Below the pieces are notes generated by a model, which worked only from the letters and a program-made list of their open reading frames with translations, was not told the DNA's origin and did no database searches. Below, piece after piece: positions 35,083-44,185 of a stretch of 56,003 nt of DNA. The DNA is taken from the NCBI GenBank assembly GCA_026692885.1, contig JAPLNJ010000385.1, forward strand, positions 1-56,003, read 5' to 3'. Positions within the stretch are counted from its first letter, which is position 1. Each line of letters opens with the position of its first letter. The position numbers were made by a program, and so were the translations under genes. Source of the DNA: Planctomycetota bacterium (GTDB lineage Bacteria > Planctomycetota > Planctomycetia > Pirellulales > Pirellulaceae).

Positions 35083-37452
35083 CTAACGGCTTTCTTGTGC
35101 TGCGGTATCCACCCGCTGCGATAACGACGCCAGCGGCGGGCCGTCCGGCAGTTGGTACGCGACATCGCCAAAATTGACCGTGACCGTGACGCCGTTGGCA
35201 AACTGCGTCTGCTGCACGGCGTGATCCGGCGTCAGCCAACGATGCGCGACCATCTCGGCGTAGCCCGTGGCCTGGGCGACTGGCGTAGCGGCTTGGTAAC
35301 TCTGCACGAAACGCTCGCGGTTCTTGTTCCAAATCTCGCGGTTGAACATGAACATGGGCGGCGTGCCATACAGCGCGTTCCACAAGTCGCGGCGGGTCCA
35401 TAGACTGGGCAGCTTGTTGTTGTAGTCGCCCCAGTACCATTGAGCCACCACGCAGTCATGGTAGACCAGTTCCCAAAGCGGTAGCCGGTAGGCGTGGCCC
35501 GTCTGAAATTTGGCGACACGTTCCGGCACTTCGTCCACAACCTTTAACATGTCGCGGCCGGAATCCGGCACGCGGTACGGCCCCAAGCTGAGCATCCCTT
35601 CAAAGTAATGCACGTAAGGCACGACTGCTTCGTGGCCCGTCTCGCTGCCGGTCACCAACCCGCACCCTTCGCTCACGTACTGCAGCAGGTCCACTTTGAA
35701 CCGCCGGCTTTCCGTGCGGGTCATGGGGTGCGCGGGATCGTAGCACTCGCGCCAGGGCGAGGCAGTCGTCGTGTCGATGAACCGGCATTGATACGGATGG
35801 GTCTTCAACTCAGCCGGGATGCGTTCTCGCGCGTAGGCGACCGCCTGCCGATCGCACAACACACCGCATGGATACGACTGGTCGTCCTTGCCCGTCACCT
35901 CCCAGCCGCGTTCCCACTGGCCGTCCGCCGTGATGGTCAAGTCCTTGGGCCAGGCGGCCGTCGTCCAGTCGGAATGCACGTTGCGCAGCTTGGGGAAGTT
36001 GGCCGGATCCATCACGTCCTGGAAAATGTCGTAGCGGCTGGTGAGCACGCCCAGGTCGTTCAGTTGCCGCAGCACGTCCGGCGCAGCTCGGTTGCTCCAC
36101 AGGATGCGTTGGAGGCCCAAAGACTGCAGTTCGCGGCACAGAGCGACGGCGTCCCGGTCCCAGCACCAGACGTTGACCGCGCCGATCAGTTTGTCGACGG
36201 CGGGGTTTTTCTTGCGTTTCTCCGCCAGGGTCACCAGCAGACCCGCTTGCTTGGCGTACTCGCGATATCGCTTGCACATCGCCACGTAGCCGCCCTCCTG
36301 GAAGGCCACCAGCCGCAGCCGCCGCGCCGGCCCAACCTGCTTCTTTTGCGGCAGCCAGAGTGGTGCCAGGCACAGCCGTTCGTTGACGCGGGGGATTTCG
36401 ACGGCCGCATCGTCCGGCGTTTCCACCAGCGTCAGCAAGCCGCTCTGCCCGTCCGTGACTCCGTACCAGCCCATGCACAGACCGTGGCCGCCGAACAAGT
36501 GATACGACATCGGCGTGAGCGTCTTGTCGTCGACCGGGTAGCTGATGCCTTCGTTGACCGGCAGCACCAGGAAGGTATCCGGGCCCGTCGAAAATGGATG
36601 GGGATAAGCGATGGGTTTGACCAGTTCCCCCTCGCCCGCGATCTCGCAGACAAGCTCCGGCCGATCCGGCTCGAGCGTCAGGGTCACGGCCAACTGCAGC
36701 ATGCTGGCGGGCTCGAGCAACCGTAGTGTCAGTCGGTTGCCGGTGCCGTTGGCTTGCAGTGTGAGGAGCTCTTGCCGGACCGTCTGCGTCCAGCGTTTGG
36801 CGGTTCGTCGATCCGCGATGGCGAGTGAGGCGTCGGACGTGCGAAACGTCACCTGGACCAAGGAGTTGCTTAGTTCCAGTGTCTCGGGCAGGTTCTTCGC
36901 CCGCAGATCGCTCAGGTTGCCGGCCAGTGTCAATTGCGCGTCGTCGAACCAGACGGTGGCCGGACCGTGACCGATCAGGCGTGGTTCGATGGTCTGAGTG
37001 CTGGCCGGGACAATGAACCGCGAGTGCAGCCGGCGCCAGTCCTTCCCGGCTTTGGCCGTATCGCCGCCAAACGCCCATTGAGTTGCTTTATCCGGCGTCT
37101 CGCGCAAGGTCACGCAGAGTGTCGCGTTGCCTTCGCCTTGGACGCGGACCCAGCCGCTGAGTTCGTAGATTTGACCGGGTGCGACGGCCAGGCGTTGGCG
37201 TTGAGGGAAGGACCAGTCCTGGGATCCCGTGTGCTCGATCCGCACGGCCTGTTTCCCGCCGTGGGTCTCTTTCGTTTCCAAGGAGCACGTGCCGCCAGGC
37301 GTGCGCGTCCAGAGTTGCCCCCAGCCCCCTAACCCCTGCTCGAAGTTGCCGTTCTCCAGCAGGTTTTCGCCCGCGGCAGACCGCTGCGGGCAGGTCCCCC
37401 AGGCGGCGAGTAGGATCACGAGAAGAACGCTCACTGCTGCTTTCCGATGCAT
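35083..37452 (-). CDS. secreted glycosidase-like protein with N-terminal CBM
   Basis: 789 residues with a signal peptide (AAVSVLLVILLAAWGTCPQ). Residues 28-175 form a CBM4/9-like jelly roll (NLLENGNFEQGLGGWGQL; WFDDAQLTLAGN). A beta-sandwich region (to about 340) and an alpha/beta barrel (VNVWCWDRDAVALCRELQSL; LTSRYDIFQDVMDPANF; CRFIDTTTASPWRECYDP; GSETGHEAVVPYVHYFEG) follow. The layout and phrases recall the DUF5696/GH101-related glycosidases. The family is uncertain and the catalytic residues were not assigned; D in FIDTTTA and E in GSETGHE are candidates. It lies 15 bases downstream of the oxidoreductase gene on the same strand, so the two probably form one unit for handling a glycan. Confidence 0.6.
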   Translation of the reverse strand: MHRKAAVSVLLVILLAAWGTCPQRSAAGENLLENGNFEQGLGGWGQLWTRTPGGTCSLETKETHGGKQAVRIEHTGSQDWSFPQRQRLAVAPGQIYELSGWVRVQGEGNATLCVTLRETPDKATQWAFGGDTAKAGKDWRRLHSRFIVPASTQTIEPRLIGHGPATVWFDDAQLTLAGNLSDLRAKNLPETLELSNSLVQVTFRTSDASLAIADRRTAKRWTQTVRQELLTLQANGTGNRLTLRLLEPASMLQLAVTLTLEPDRPELVCEIAGEGELVKPIAYPHPFSTGPDTFLVLPVNEGISYPVDDKTLTPMSYHLFGGHGLCMGWYGVTDGQSGLLTLVETPDDAAVEIPRVNERLCLAPLWLPQKKQVGPARRLRLVAFQEGGYVAMCKRYREYAKQAGLLVTLAEKRKKNPAVDKLIGAVNVWCWDRDAVALCRELQSLGLQRILWSNRAAPDVLRQLNDLGVLTSRYDIFQDVMDPANFPKLRNVHSDWTTAAWPKDLTITADGQWERGWEVTGKDDQSYPCGVLCDRQAVAYARERIPAELKTHPYQCRFIDTTTASPWRECYDPAHPMTRTESRRFKVDLLQYVSEGCGLVTGSETGHEAVVPYVHYFEGMLSLGPYRVPDSGRDMLKVVDEVPERVAKFQTGHAYRLPLWELVYHDCVVAQWYWGDYNNKLPSLWTRRDLWNALYGTPPMFMFNREIWNKNRERFVQSYQAATPVAQATGYAEMVAHRWLTPDHAVQQTQFANGVTVTVNFGDVAYQLPDGPPLASLSQRVDTAAQESR

Positions 37453-37467
37453 GGCTCACCTATTCTG

Positions 37468-38763
37468 TTAAGCTTGGTACGGATGGACGTACGGCGGGCG
37501 GTAGTCGCGTTGGAGCAACTTGGCCGCTTCCGGATTGTCCACGATCTGCCCCGACTTCTCATCCCAGCGGACCGTGGTGCCGCTTTCGTAGGCAAGCATG
37601 CCCAGTTGGACGGTGGCGGTCGACCGGAAGCCCTCTTCCACGGTGCAGGCGGGCTGCTTCCGGCTGCGCACACACTCCAAGAAATCGGCCATGTGCAGGG
37701 TGCCCAGATCGCTGTCGGCCTTGAACTCCTCGGGCTTGGTGTCCTTCCCCTCCTTAAACACCACCCAGCGCTGGTCCGAGGCAAACACGGTGGCCTCGTC
37801 GCCATAGAAGAACATGCCGTTGCTGAAGTCCGGATCGGTCTCGACGGCGCCCCAGATCCGATGCCGCCACACGACCGGCAGTTGCTCGAACTCGAAGTTC
37901 ACGGTCAGCGTGTCCGGCGTGGTGATTTTGCCTTGGAGCTTGATCAGTCCGCCCGCCGCCGTGATTTGCTTCGGCGTTCCCAGGCCCAGCATCATGCGGG
38001 TGGCATCGATATTGTGGATGCCCCAGTCCACCAGGTGCCCGTGCCCGCTCGTCTTTTCCAGCCGCCAGCTACCGTGACCGACCTGGGGGCTGTAGGGGAT
38101 CTTTGGTCCTGGTCCGCACCACAACTCCCAGTCGAGTGACGGCGGTGGCGCCTGGGGTGTGGGGTCATTCGTACCGGCGCGGTAGTGGATCCGGGCGTCG
38201 ACCTGGACGATCTTCCCGGCCTTGCCCGCCCGGATGAACTCGGCCGCCGCTTGCATGGCCTTGCTCTGCCGCCGCTGGAAGCCGACCTGGACCCGCCGTT
38301 GGTTGTGTTTCCGGACCGCCGCGACCATTGCTTGGCCTTCGCGAATATCGTAGGCCAGCGGTTTCTCGCAGTAGACATCCAGGCCGTGTTCCAGGCAGGC
38401 GAGCAGTTGCAGGGCATGCCAGTGCGGTGGCGTGCCGATCACCACCACGTCCAATTGAGTCTTGTCCAACAGGTCTTCGTACCGCTTGAACGTCTGCGGC
38501 CGCTGCTTCTGGTGCCGTTGCAGTTCGTCGGCGCTCTTGGTCAGGTGGTCGCTATCGACGTCGCAGATGGCGGTGATTTTCGCGCCGCCGACTTTCAGCG
38601 CCGCCTTGGCGTCGACCATGCCGTACCAGCCCACACCGATCACCCCCATCTTCAACTCGGACGGCGGGGCCGGCTCCGCAGTGTGTACTCCACGGCTAAT
38701 GGCCAACGTCCCCGCGGCTGCCACCGCCGTCCCCAAGAATTCGCGCCGCCTGCTCTGGCTCAT
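37468..38763 (-). CDS. Tat-exported Gfo/Idh/MocA family oxidoreductase
   Basis: 431 residues from the ATG at 38763, which follows GGGAGG at eight bases; an in-frame ATG six codons upstream is less well placed. A twin-arginine signal (SRRREFLGTAVAAAG) opens the protein. The NAD(P)-binding Rossmann domain reads KMGVIGVGWYGMVDAKAA and ITAICDVDS, and the EKP motif is VYCEKPLAYD with the following substrate-domain HGHLVDWGIHNID. Planctomycetes carry many such exported sugar oxidoreductases. The substrate is unknown, but it is co-oriented with and 15 bases before the glycosidase-like gene, suggesting action on a released sugar. Confidence 0.9.
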   Translation of the reverse strand: MSQSRRREFLGTAVAAAGTLAISRGVHTAEPAPPSELKMGVIGVGWYGMVDAKAALKVGGAKITAICDVDSDHLTKSADELQRHQKQRPQTFKRYEDLLDKTQLDVVVIGTPPHWHALQLLACLEHGLDVYCEKPLAYDIREGQAMVAAVRKHNQRRVQVGFQRRQSKAMQAAAEFIRAGKAGKIVQVDARIHYRAGTNDPTPQAPPPSLDWELWCGPGPKIPYSPQVGHGSWRLEKTSGHGHLVDWGIHNIDATRMMLGLGTPKQITAAGGLIKLQGKITTPDTLTVNFEFEQLPVVWRHRIWGAVETDPDFSNGMFFYGDEATVFASDQRWVVFKEGKDTKPEEFKADSDLGTLHMADFLECVRSRKQPACTVEEGFRSTATVQLGMLAYESGTTVRWDEKSGQIVDNPEAAKLLQRDYRPPYVHPYQA

Positions 38764-39215
38764 GGTGTGATTCCCTCCCATACGTCTCTGGTGGTTTCTG
38801 TTTCCGGTTGCCGCTTACAGGTTCCCGCGTGCGGAAGCGGTCAGGATTATACCGCACACGATGCAAAATGGCACGTTGGGTTCAGCCGCCAGCCGGCCTT
38901 GTCCCTTCGTAGAGCGGAATTTATTCCGCTTCACTGAACGGATTGAAATCCGTTCTACGACAAAGCTGCCCGCGGACAGTATAGGCTCAGCCGCCAGCCA
39001 CCCTGCTAGCATTTCGCAGCGTTACGGTCATGGCCCGCCAGCCACCCCGACCCCTGACATTACTGACAGCCGTTGCCAACCTCACGATCACCCGCCCACC
39101 CTACGTGAATAATCGAATAATCTACGTGAACAATTCGGGCTAGACGCACCTCCACGGTTCTGCGACACTCGCCGCCCTTGTCTTAGATCTTTCTCTTGCC
39201 AGACGGAGGTGTGCC
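38764..39215. other. intergenic region with a double hairpin
   Basis: About 450 bases between divergent genes. It contains the palindrome at 38908-38959 and scattered short copies of CAGCCGCCAGCC (about 38882, 38989). AT-rich words near 39100 (TAATCGAATAAT) could belong to the promoter of the 39216 gene. No gene seen. Confidence 0.5.
38908..38959. repeat. nested double hairpin
   Basis: Outer CGTAGA...TCTACG encloses two inner palindromes, AGCGGAATTTATTCCGCT and AACGGATTGAAATCCGTT, a four-way-junction-like fold. Confidence 0.8.
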
Positions 39216-39440
39216 GTGAAACGTATTTGGTCGATCCTCGTGGCCTGCGGGATGCTGCTGACTTTGACCAGTTCGGGGTTCTCTGGAAGCAAGGCCGCAC
39301 CGCACACATCCGCCTCGAAATGGAGCAGTCTCAGCACCGGATCTACCGGTTCCGTGGGCCCGGCCAAGACCAAATCGAGACCGGTGAAGGCCAAGAAATC
39401 GTTGGTTCCCAGTTGGCTGTCTAAGCCTTTCAGCAAGTGA
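39216..39440 (+). CDS. small secreted basic protein
   Basis: 74 residues. The GTG at 39216 is preceded by ACGGAGGTG, a strong Shine-Dalgarno. A signal peptide (VKRIWSILVACGMLLTLTSSG) leads to a Ser/Thr/Lys-rich mature part of about 50 residues with no cysteines. No family recognised. Convergent with the DUF2461 gene (37 bases between stops). Confidence 0.6.
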   Translation: MKRIWSILVACGMLLTLTSSGFSGSKAAPHTSASKWSSLSTGSTGSVGPAKTKSRPVKAKKSLVPSWLSKPFSK

Positions 39441-39477
39441 CGCTCGGCGCTGCCGACTAGGTGGGAATTGCTGTAAC

Positions 39478-40164
39478 TCAGAAAGGTACCTGGAGGGCCT
39501 CGCAGAGAAACCGCATCCAGGGCCGGCTGGCAGCGAAGGCGGTCGCGACCAACTCGATAAATCCTTCGCCGAGTACGTCCTGTTCGCTCAATTCGTGTAG
39601 CGCGACGAAATCCGTCCATTTCAGATCTTCGATCAACGGATGGTCCGGCGGGAAGCCTCGAGGCGCGGTTTTCAGGCGTTCGCCGTCCCGTTGAAAATAC
39701 TGGCAAAACGGCTTGGCGGATCGGGCTCGTCGCCAGCGGTCGGGGCGATCGACGATGGCCTGCCGGACTTGGTGGAGCGACGCGGAGTCGGGGCGCCACA
39801 CGCCCAACGCCAAGAAGCATTCGTTCGGTGCGATGTGGACGTAGAAGCCTGGCGCGTGAACGTCGCGGCCGAGCTCATGCCGAAATTGGATCCCGACATT
39901 GGTCTTGTACGGGGTTCTGTCTTTCGCGAACCGCGTATCGCGGTAGACCCGCATCAGCGAGCCACCGACGCGCCGGTCGCTGGCTGCGAAGCAGGCGGAA
40001 ATCTTCTTCAGTGGCGATTCAAAGTCCCGAATGAAGGCCAGGCAAGGCTCCCGGACTTCGAGGTCGTACCGCCATTTATTCGCCTGGAACCACGGGCGGT
40101 TGTTGTGGTCTGCTAGCTCCTCCAGAAACTGGAACAACGTCGGCTCAAAGGTGCGAAACTCCAT
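39478..40164 (-). CDS. DUF2461 family protein
   Basis: 228 residues, the normal length of this family (TIGR02453). Recognised from FLEELADHNNRPWFQANKWRY, DRRVGGSLMRVYRDTRFAKD, TPYKTNVGIQFRHE, GFYVHIAPNECFLALGVWRP and the C-terminal phrase LSEQDVLGEGFIELVATAF. Cytoplasmic; biochemical role unknown for the family. The start is ATG at 40164. Confidence 0.9.
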   Translation of the reverse strand: MEFRTFEPTLFQFLEELADHNNRPWFQANKWRYDLEVREPCLAFIRDFESPLKKISACFAASDRRVGGSLMRVYRDTRFAKDRTPYKTNVGIQFRHELGRDVHAPGFYVHIAPNECFLALGVWRPDSASLHQVRQAIVDRPDRWRRARSAKPFCQYFQRDGERLKTAPRGFPPDHPLIEDLKWTDFVALHELSEQDVLGEGFIELVATAFAASRPWMRFLCEALQVPF

Positions 40165-40297
40165 CTTGATTCCTCTCCCAGGGCTGGCACTTCTTTAGAA
40201 GAACTGTTCAAGCCCCTACATCTTATCAGACGATAATCCGTCGCAAGCCGCTGCGGCGTCGAGATACGTAAGGGATTCAGCAGGAAGGGTTGCTACC

Positions 40298-40891
40298 ATG
40301 AAGTGGGAACTTGGTCGGAAGGTTGTCGTCTTGGGGCTGATCTGTTCGTCCGTGCTCCTCCCGGTACAGCAGACGCTGGCTGCCAACCTCCCGACGGCGC
40401 AGGACGCGGGCGTTTCGACGGCCCGCACGCAGGCCGTGATTCGGGACGTCGCGTTGCAGCCCGGCGGAGTCATGCGGGGCCAAGTGCTAGACGCCCAGGG
40501 GCAGCCTTGCCCGGACCTGACGGTGCAGGTCGCGAAAGCGGGGACGTCCAGCGACCGCCTCGTGGCGGTTCGTACGGACCGCGAGGGACGCTTCCAGTTT
40601 GCCGGTCTATCGGGCGGACTCCACGGGATCCAGACACCCCACGGCGGTGCCTTGTGTCGTTTGTGGGCTGCCCACACCGCACCGCCGGCCGCCGTGTCTG
40701 ACGTGTTGCTCGTCTCGGGGGACGGGCCGGTTCGCGGGGCCTGCGAGACGGCTTGCGAAGATAGTTGCAACCGGCGGTGCGGGGGCTTTCCGATCATCCT
40801 CGGCCCGCTGGAATGGGCGGTCATCGGGGCAGGGATTGCGACGGCCATCGCGCTTCCACTGGCGCTCAGCCGCAGCAAAGACGCTAGCTGA
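40298..40891 (+). CDS. secreted protein with carboxypeptidase-regulatory-like domain
   Basis: 197 residues. A signal peptide (VVLGLICSSVLLPVQQTLA) precedes a single beta-sandwich of the carboxypeptidase-regulatory type (GGVMRGQVLDAQGQPCPDLT...TDREGRFQFAGLSGG). A Cys-rich stretch (ACETACEDSCNRRCGG) and a C-terminal hydrophobic span (LEWAVIGAGIATAIALPLAL) follow, so it is probably surface-anchored. This plan recurs in planctomycete genomes with unknown role. The ATG at 40298 follows CAGGAAGG. Confidence 0.75.
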   Translation: MKWELGRKVVVLGLICSSVLLPVQQTLAANLPTAQDAGVSTARTQAVIRDVALQPGGVMRGQVLDAQGQPCPDLTVQVAKAGTSSDRLVAVRTDREGRFQFAGLSGGLHGIQTPHGGALCRLWAAHTAPPAAVSDVLLVSGDGPVRGACETACEDSCNRRCGGFPIILGPLEWAVIGAGIATAIALPLALSRSKDAS

Positions 40892-40910
40892 CGGGAGACG
40901 AACGCTCGAT

Positions 40911-40976
40911 GTAGGTTGGGTCTCCGACCCGACCTCAGAAACATCGGAAAAGGACGGGTCAGGAGACCCATCCTGC
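40911..40976. repeat. imperfect inverted repeat behind the 40298 gene
   Basis: Arms GTAGGTTGGGTCTCCGACCC (from 40911) and GGGTCAGGAGACCCATCCTG (to 40976). It could serve as a terminator hairpin for the gene ending at 40891. Confidence 0.65.
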
Positions 40977-41153
40977 GAAAATGCGCAACTTCAAAGACCT
41001 GAGTCTGCCCAAACGCTCGTCGCCTTCAAGCAGCGAGCCTGTCGCCATTTCTGCCTTGATCGCAGCCTTGCGCAACACGCTAGCGCCGGATCATCGTAAC
41101 CCAAAGCGTTCATTCTGAAGCGTGCTGTCAGCTCTGGGAACGACTCAGATCGG

Positions 41154-43379
41154 TTACCCTGTTCCCTTTGGATCCAGAGGCTCCAGCGCGCGCCACCGCT
41201 CATACCGCTCAAGGTCTGCCACTTTGTTTTCGTCAAGGAAGGCCAGCGCTAGAGCCTTGGCATACTCAAGCTCCTCCGGCGGGAGGACCTTTTCCGCCTG
41301 TTCCAACATGCGGTCGAAACTCCACGGATTCCGCTTGAAGCCTTGCTGGACGAGGAACTTGAAGCCCCGTTCCCAACGTTCCTCGTCGTGCTCCTGCATC
41401 CGCAAAACGAGCCAGAGTGAAAAGCAAGACTCGGCCATGTTTGCCGCGCTGAATCCATCAAGATGCTCAAACACGGCAAGAAGAGCCTTTTCTCCCTCCG
41501 AAAACCGAGCAAGGCCCGCGAGAAGCTGTCCGTAGTTGCTGAGGATGTTGGCATCCTTCGGGTCGGCCTCAATCGCCCGCTTGAAATAGACCTCTGCGCC
41601 GTCCTCGTCCCCGCGCTCGCTCGTCAGAAAAACCGCATAGTTGCCCAGGTTGTTGGCGTGCTTCGGATTCGCCTCAATCGCCCGCTTGAAATAGACCTCT
41701 CCGCCGTCCTTGTCGCCGCGCTCGTTCTTCAGGAAAAGCGCGTAGTTGCCAAGGTTGTTGGCGTGCTTCGGGTCGGCCTCAATCGCCCGCTTGAAATAGA
41801 CCTCCGCGCCGTCCTTGTCGCCGCGATCGGTCTGCAGGAAAAACGCGTAGTTGCCAAGGTTGATGGCGTGCTTCGAGTCGGCCGCAATCGCCCGCTTGTA
41901 ATAGACCTCCGCGCCGTCTTTGTCGCCGCGCTCGTTCTTCAGGAAAATCGCGTAGTTGCCCAGGTGTTGGGCACTCGTGGGGTCGGCCTCAATCGCCCGC
42001 TTGAAATAGACCTCCGCGCCGTCCTTATCGCCGCGCTCGCTCACCAGGAAAACCGCGTACCTGCCGAGAGTATCGGGATCGCTTGGATCGACGTCTGCGA
42101 GGCGTTTGTAGAATCTGTCGGCAAAATCGGGGGAAGAGTCAGTCAGCCGCTTGAGCAACGCTCCGGTTCCCCATTCACTTTCGCCCTTGGGAACATGGTC
42201 CACCACAAACTCGACCACCCGTCGCCCATCATCATCACGAAGAATCTTGTCCAGCGTGGCCTTCTCCTGGGTAGGTTCGCCGTCTGCTTTGCCTCGTAGA
42301 AATGGTCGTTTATCCGCCGTTCCCAGGTTGCCCGCAAACTGAGACAATGCCGCCTTTCCCCTATCCAGCCGAATCAGGTGCCGAAGATCGCGCAAAACTG
42401 CGGGATAATCCTCTTGCTGCAGTCTTTCCTCCATCTTTCGCAGCAGCGTCTGCGCATCATGACCAAGCGCGCTGAGCATGCGTCGCTCAATGGCGCAATA
42501 GGCGTCGAACAAGTATCCACGGCGACGCCTGAAGATGTGCGGTTCCTCGGTCAGCGCGAGTTGCGGATGGTAGGGAATCTGTAACGACAGATCGACCTCG
42601 GATCCCCACGCATCTTCAAAGGCCGCCTTCGCCGCCTTCTCCCGCTGATCCAAGAGGGCGTCCTCTCCGTTGGGGACTGGGCTGAGAATGATCTGAAACG
42701 ATTTCTTACCGTCCGTCGCTACTCGCAGCGACTTCAGAAACTCGCATGTGCCTTCAACATTCTGTCGGTTCAGTCCGCTCAGGATCATCAGGTGGTCGGC
42801 CAAGTCGCGGGTGCAAATTCCGGCCTCGTCCGAGAATCCTGTCCGGCTGTCCACGAGCACGTAGTCGTACTGGCCCGCCTCCGCGAACTTCTTCTTGAAG
42901 GCGCGGATCAACGGCTCGCCCAGCCCTTGCTCATACAGTACGTGCAGGTTCAAATCATCGAACCGCTGAGCGTAACTGCCATCAAATCTTCCAGCGGGCA
43001 TGATGTGAAGCGAGCCATCCTTGAATTCGAGCAGATCGTCCGGTACGTGATAGGCTTGCGTGTAACGATTCGCCAATTCGCCAACGAACAGTGCAAACAA
43101 GTCGGCCTCCTGCCCACGCTTCTTGGCATCGATCAGCAAATCCACGAAGCCGAGCTGAAGCGGACGCTTCCTCGGCTTCTGCTCCGACGGCGAAGCGTCG
43201 GGCGCGTCTGGGTCGAGGTAGGAAAGCCCGGGCGCCTCCAGGTCGAGATCGATGACCAGCACACGAAAGCCCCGCCCGGCCAAGATGCCGGCCGTATTGA
43301 TCAGAGCCATGCTGCGTCCGACGCCCCCTTTGAAGGAGTAAAACGTGACGAAGGTGGCTTTGGGCTGGTCTTGGCTCAT
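41154..43379 (-). CDS. KGGVGR-motif ATPase with C-terminal tetratricopeptide repeats
   Basis: 741 residues. The N-terminal 250 residues are a MinD/ParA-like SIMIBI ATPase with the variant Walker A FYSFKGGVGRSMAL (K17-S23) and VLVIDLDLEAPGLSYLD as the Walker A' aspartate region. YVLVDSRTGFSDEAGICT is its Walker B and switch-like segment. A linker to about 430 follows, then six 35-residue TPR-like units (DKDGAEVYFKRAIEADP...LGNYA) and a C-terminal helical domain. NCBI annotates such proteins as KGGVGR-motif variant AAA ATPases; they often occur in bacterial conflict or signalling operons with variable partners. Last gene of a tight unit, starting 12 bases after the stop of the 43392 gene. Five of the TPR units are near-identical at DNA level. 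Confidence 0.85.
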   Translation of the reverse strand: MSQDQPKATFVTFYSFKGGVGRSMALINTAGILAGRGFRVLVIDLDLEAPGLSYLDPDAPDASPSEQKPRKRPLQLGFVDLLIDAKKRGQEADLFALFVGELANRYTQAYHVPDDLLEFKDGSLHIMPAGRFDGSYAQRFDDLNLHVLYEQGLGEPLIRAFKKKFAEAGQYDYVLVDSRTGFSDEAGICTRDLADHLMILSGLNRQNVEGTCEFLKSLRVATDGKKSFQIILSPVPNGEDALLDQREKAAKAAFEDAWGSEVDLSLQIPYHPQLALTEEPHIFRRRRGYLFDAYCAIERRMLSALGHDAQTLLRKMEERLQQEDYPAVLRDLRHLIRLDRGKAALSQFAGNLGTADKRPFLRGKADGEPTQEKATLDKILRDDDGRRVVEFVVDHVPKGESEWGTGALLKRLTDSSPDFADRFYKRLADVDPSDPDTLGRYAVFLVSERGDKDGAEVYFKRAIEADPTSAQHLGNYAIFLKNERGDKDGAEVYYKRAIAADSKHAINLGNYAFFLQTDRGDKDGAEVYFKRAIEADPKHANNLGNYALFLKNERGDKDGGEVYFKRAIEANPKHANNLGNYAVFLTSERGDEDGAEVYFKRAIEADPKDANILSNYGQLLAGLARFSEGEKALLAVFEHLDGFSAANMAESCFSLWLVLRMQEHDEERWERGFKFLVQQGFKRNPWSFDRMLEQAEKVLPPEELEYAKALALAFLDENKVADLERYERWRALEPLDPKGTG
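41581..42105. repeat. five in-frame 105-bp tandem repeats
   Basis: The phrase TTGAAATAGACCTC (or TTGTAATAGACCTC) recurs at 41581, 41686, 41791, 41896 and 42001, an exact 105-base period that encodes one 35-residue TPR each. The low divergence implies recent duplication or homogenisation and predicts copy-number variation between strains. Confidence 0.9.
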
Positions 43380-43391
43380 GGGTCAGGCGGC

Positions 43392-44183
43392 TCAACAGAG
43401 GCAGAGTTTTGGAGTCCAGGCTTTCGGTGCGAATTCACTGCCAAGAAATCCAAATAGAGCGGCCCGGAGACTTGGATTGGCCGCAGCCGGGCTGGGCTCT
43501 TCCTTGGAATCTGTCCACTTCTTGACGGGACCGGCGAATCGCGAACCACATTGCGGCAGGATCGCCAGAATGTCCTGGACGAATTGAAAACGTTTCTTCG
43601 GGGGAAGGTCATCCCAGGCGAGGTCGACTTTGAGTGCGGCGGCCTGTCCGGCGCGCTCGGCATCGGGCATGGCGGGCAGCATTCTGATCGCTTGTGCAGG
43701 ATGGGTGGCGAGTACGCCGGAAAGAGCCAGGGCGGCATACTTCTCCGGGTCCTGCTTCAGGATGTCATCCCAGAATGCCGGTGGCTGGGGCGGCGGGGTA
43801 TCGACAAGGGCCGCCAAGACCGCGACCCGAATCTCGACGGAGATGTCGGGGTACTGCGGAAACCCACGGGCCAGTTGAGCCAGCGATTGGACGGTTTCAG
43901 GGCTTTTGAAGGCCGAAGCAAGGCAGAGAAGCTCCTCGACGTAGGCTGTTTCTCCGCGTCCGTCGGCACAGAACTGACGAACTAACTGGAGGCAGCCGTT
44001 CCTCAGGGAATCGCGGGCTGCTGGCTTTTGGGTCTTCTCCAGCCGCAAGACGCCAAGGTGTAGAGACTCGTCTGGGGTGAGCCGCGGTAGCGACTCCTGG
44101 CCATGTAACGCTCGTGCCAGCCATACGCGGATCTCGTCATGGCTCAGGTCATGGATGGTCATCGGTGCATTCACTGTAAGCAA
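43392..44183 (-). CDS. helical hypothetical protein of the KGGVGR unit
   Basis: 263 residues from the ATG at 44183, two bases after the previous stop (44186); an internal ATG at 44162 (MTIHDLSHDEIRVWLARAL) is an alternative. The sequence is mostly amphipathic helices with a possible HEAT-like rhythm (VQSLAQLARGFPQYPDISVEI; YAALALSGVLATHPAQAIRML). It ends in a Pro-rich, then hydrophobic tail (LRAALFGFLGSEF). No family recognised. The position between its two neighbours with 2- and 12-base gaps shows that it is part of the same functional unit. Confidence 0.65.
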   Translation of the reverse strand: MLTVNAPMTIHDLSHDEIRVWLARALHGQESLPRLTPDESLHLGVLRLEKTQKPAARDSLRNGCLQLVRQFCADGRGETAYVEELLCLASAFKSPETVQSLAQLARGFPQYPDISVEIRVAVLAALVDTPPPQPPAFWDDILKQDPEKYAALALSGVLATHPAQAIRMLPAMPDAERAGQAAALKVDLAWDDLPPKKRFQFVQDILAILPQCGSRFAGPVKKWTDSKEEPSPAAANPSLRAALFGFLGSEFAPKAWTPKLCLC

Positions 44184-44185
44184 AC

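Noticed and set aside
41581..42105. Regular 105-bp periodicity as a CRISPR-like array
   Set aside because: The period is a multiple of three, the units are fully coding TPRs, and there is no alternation of short repeat and unique spacer.
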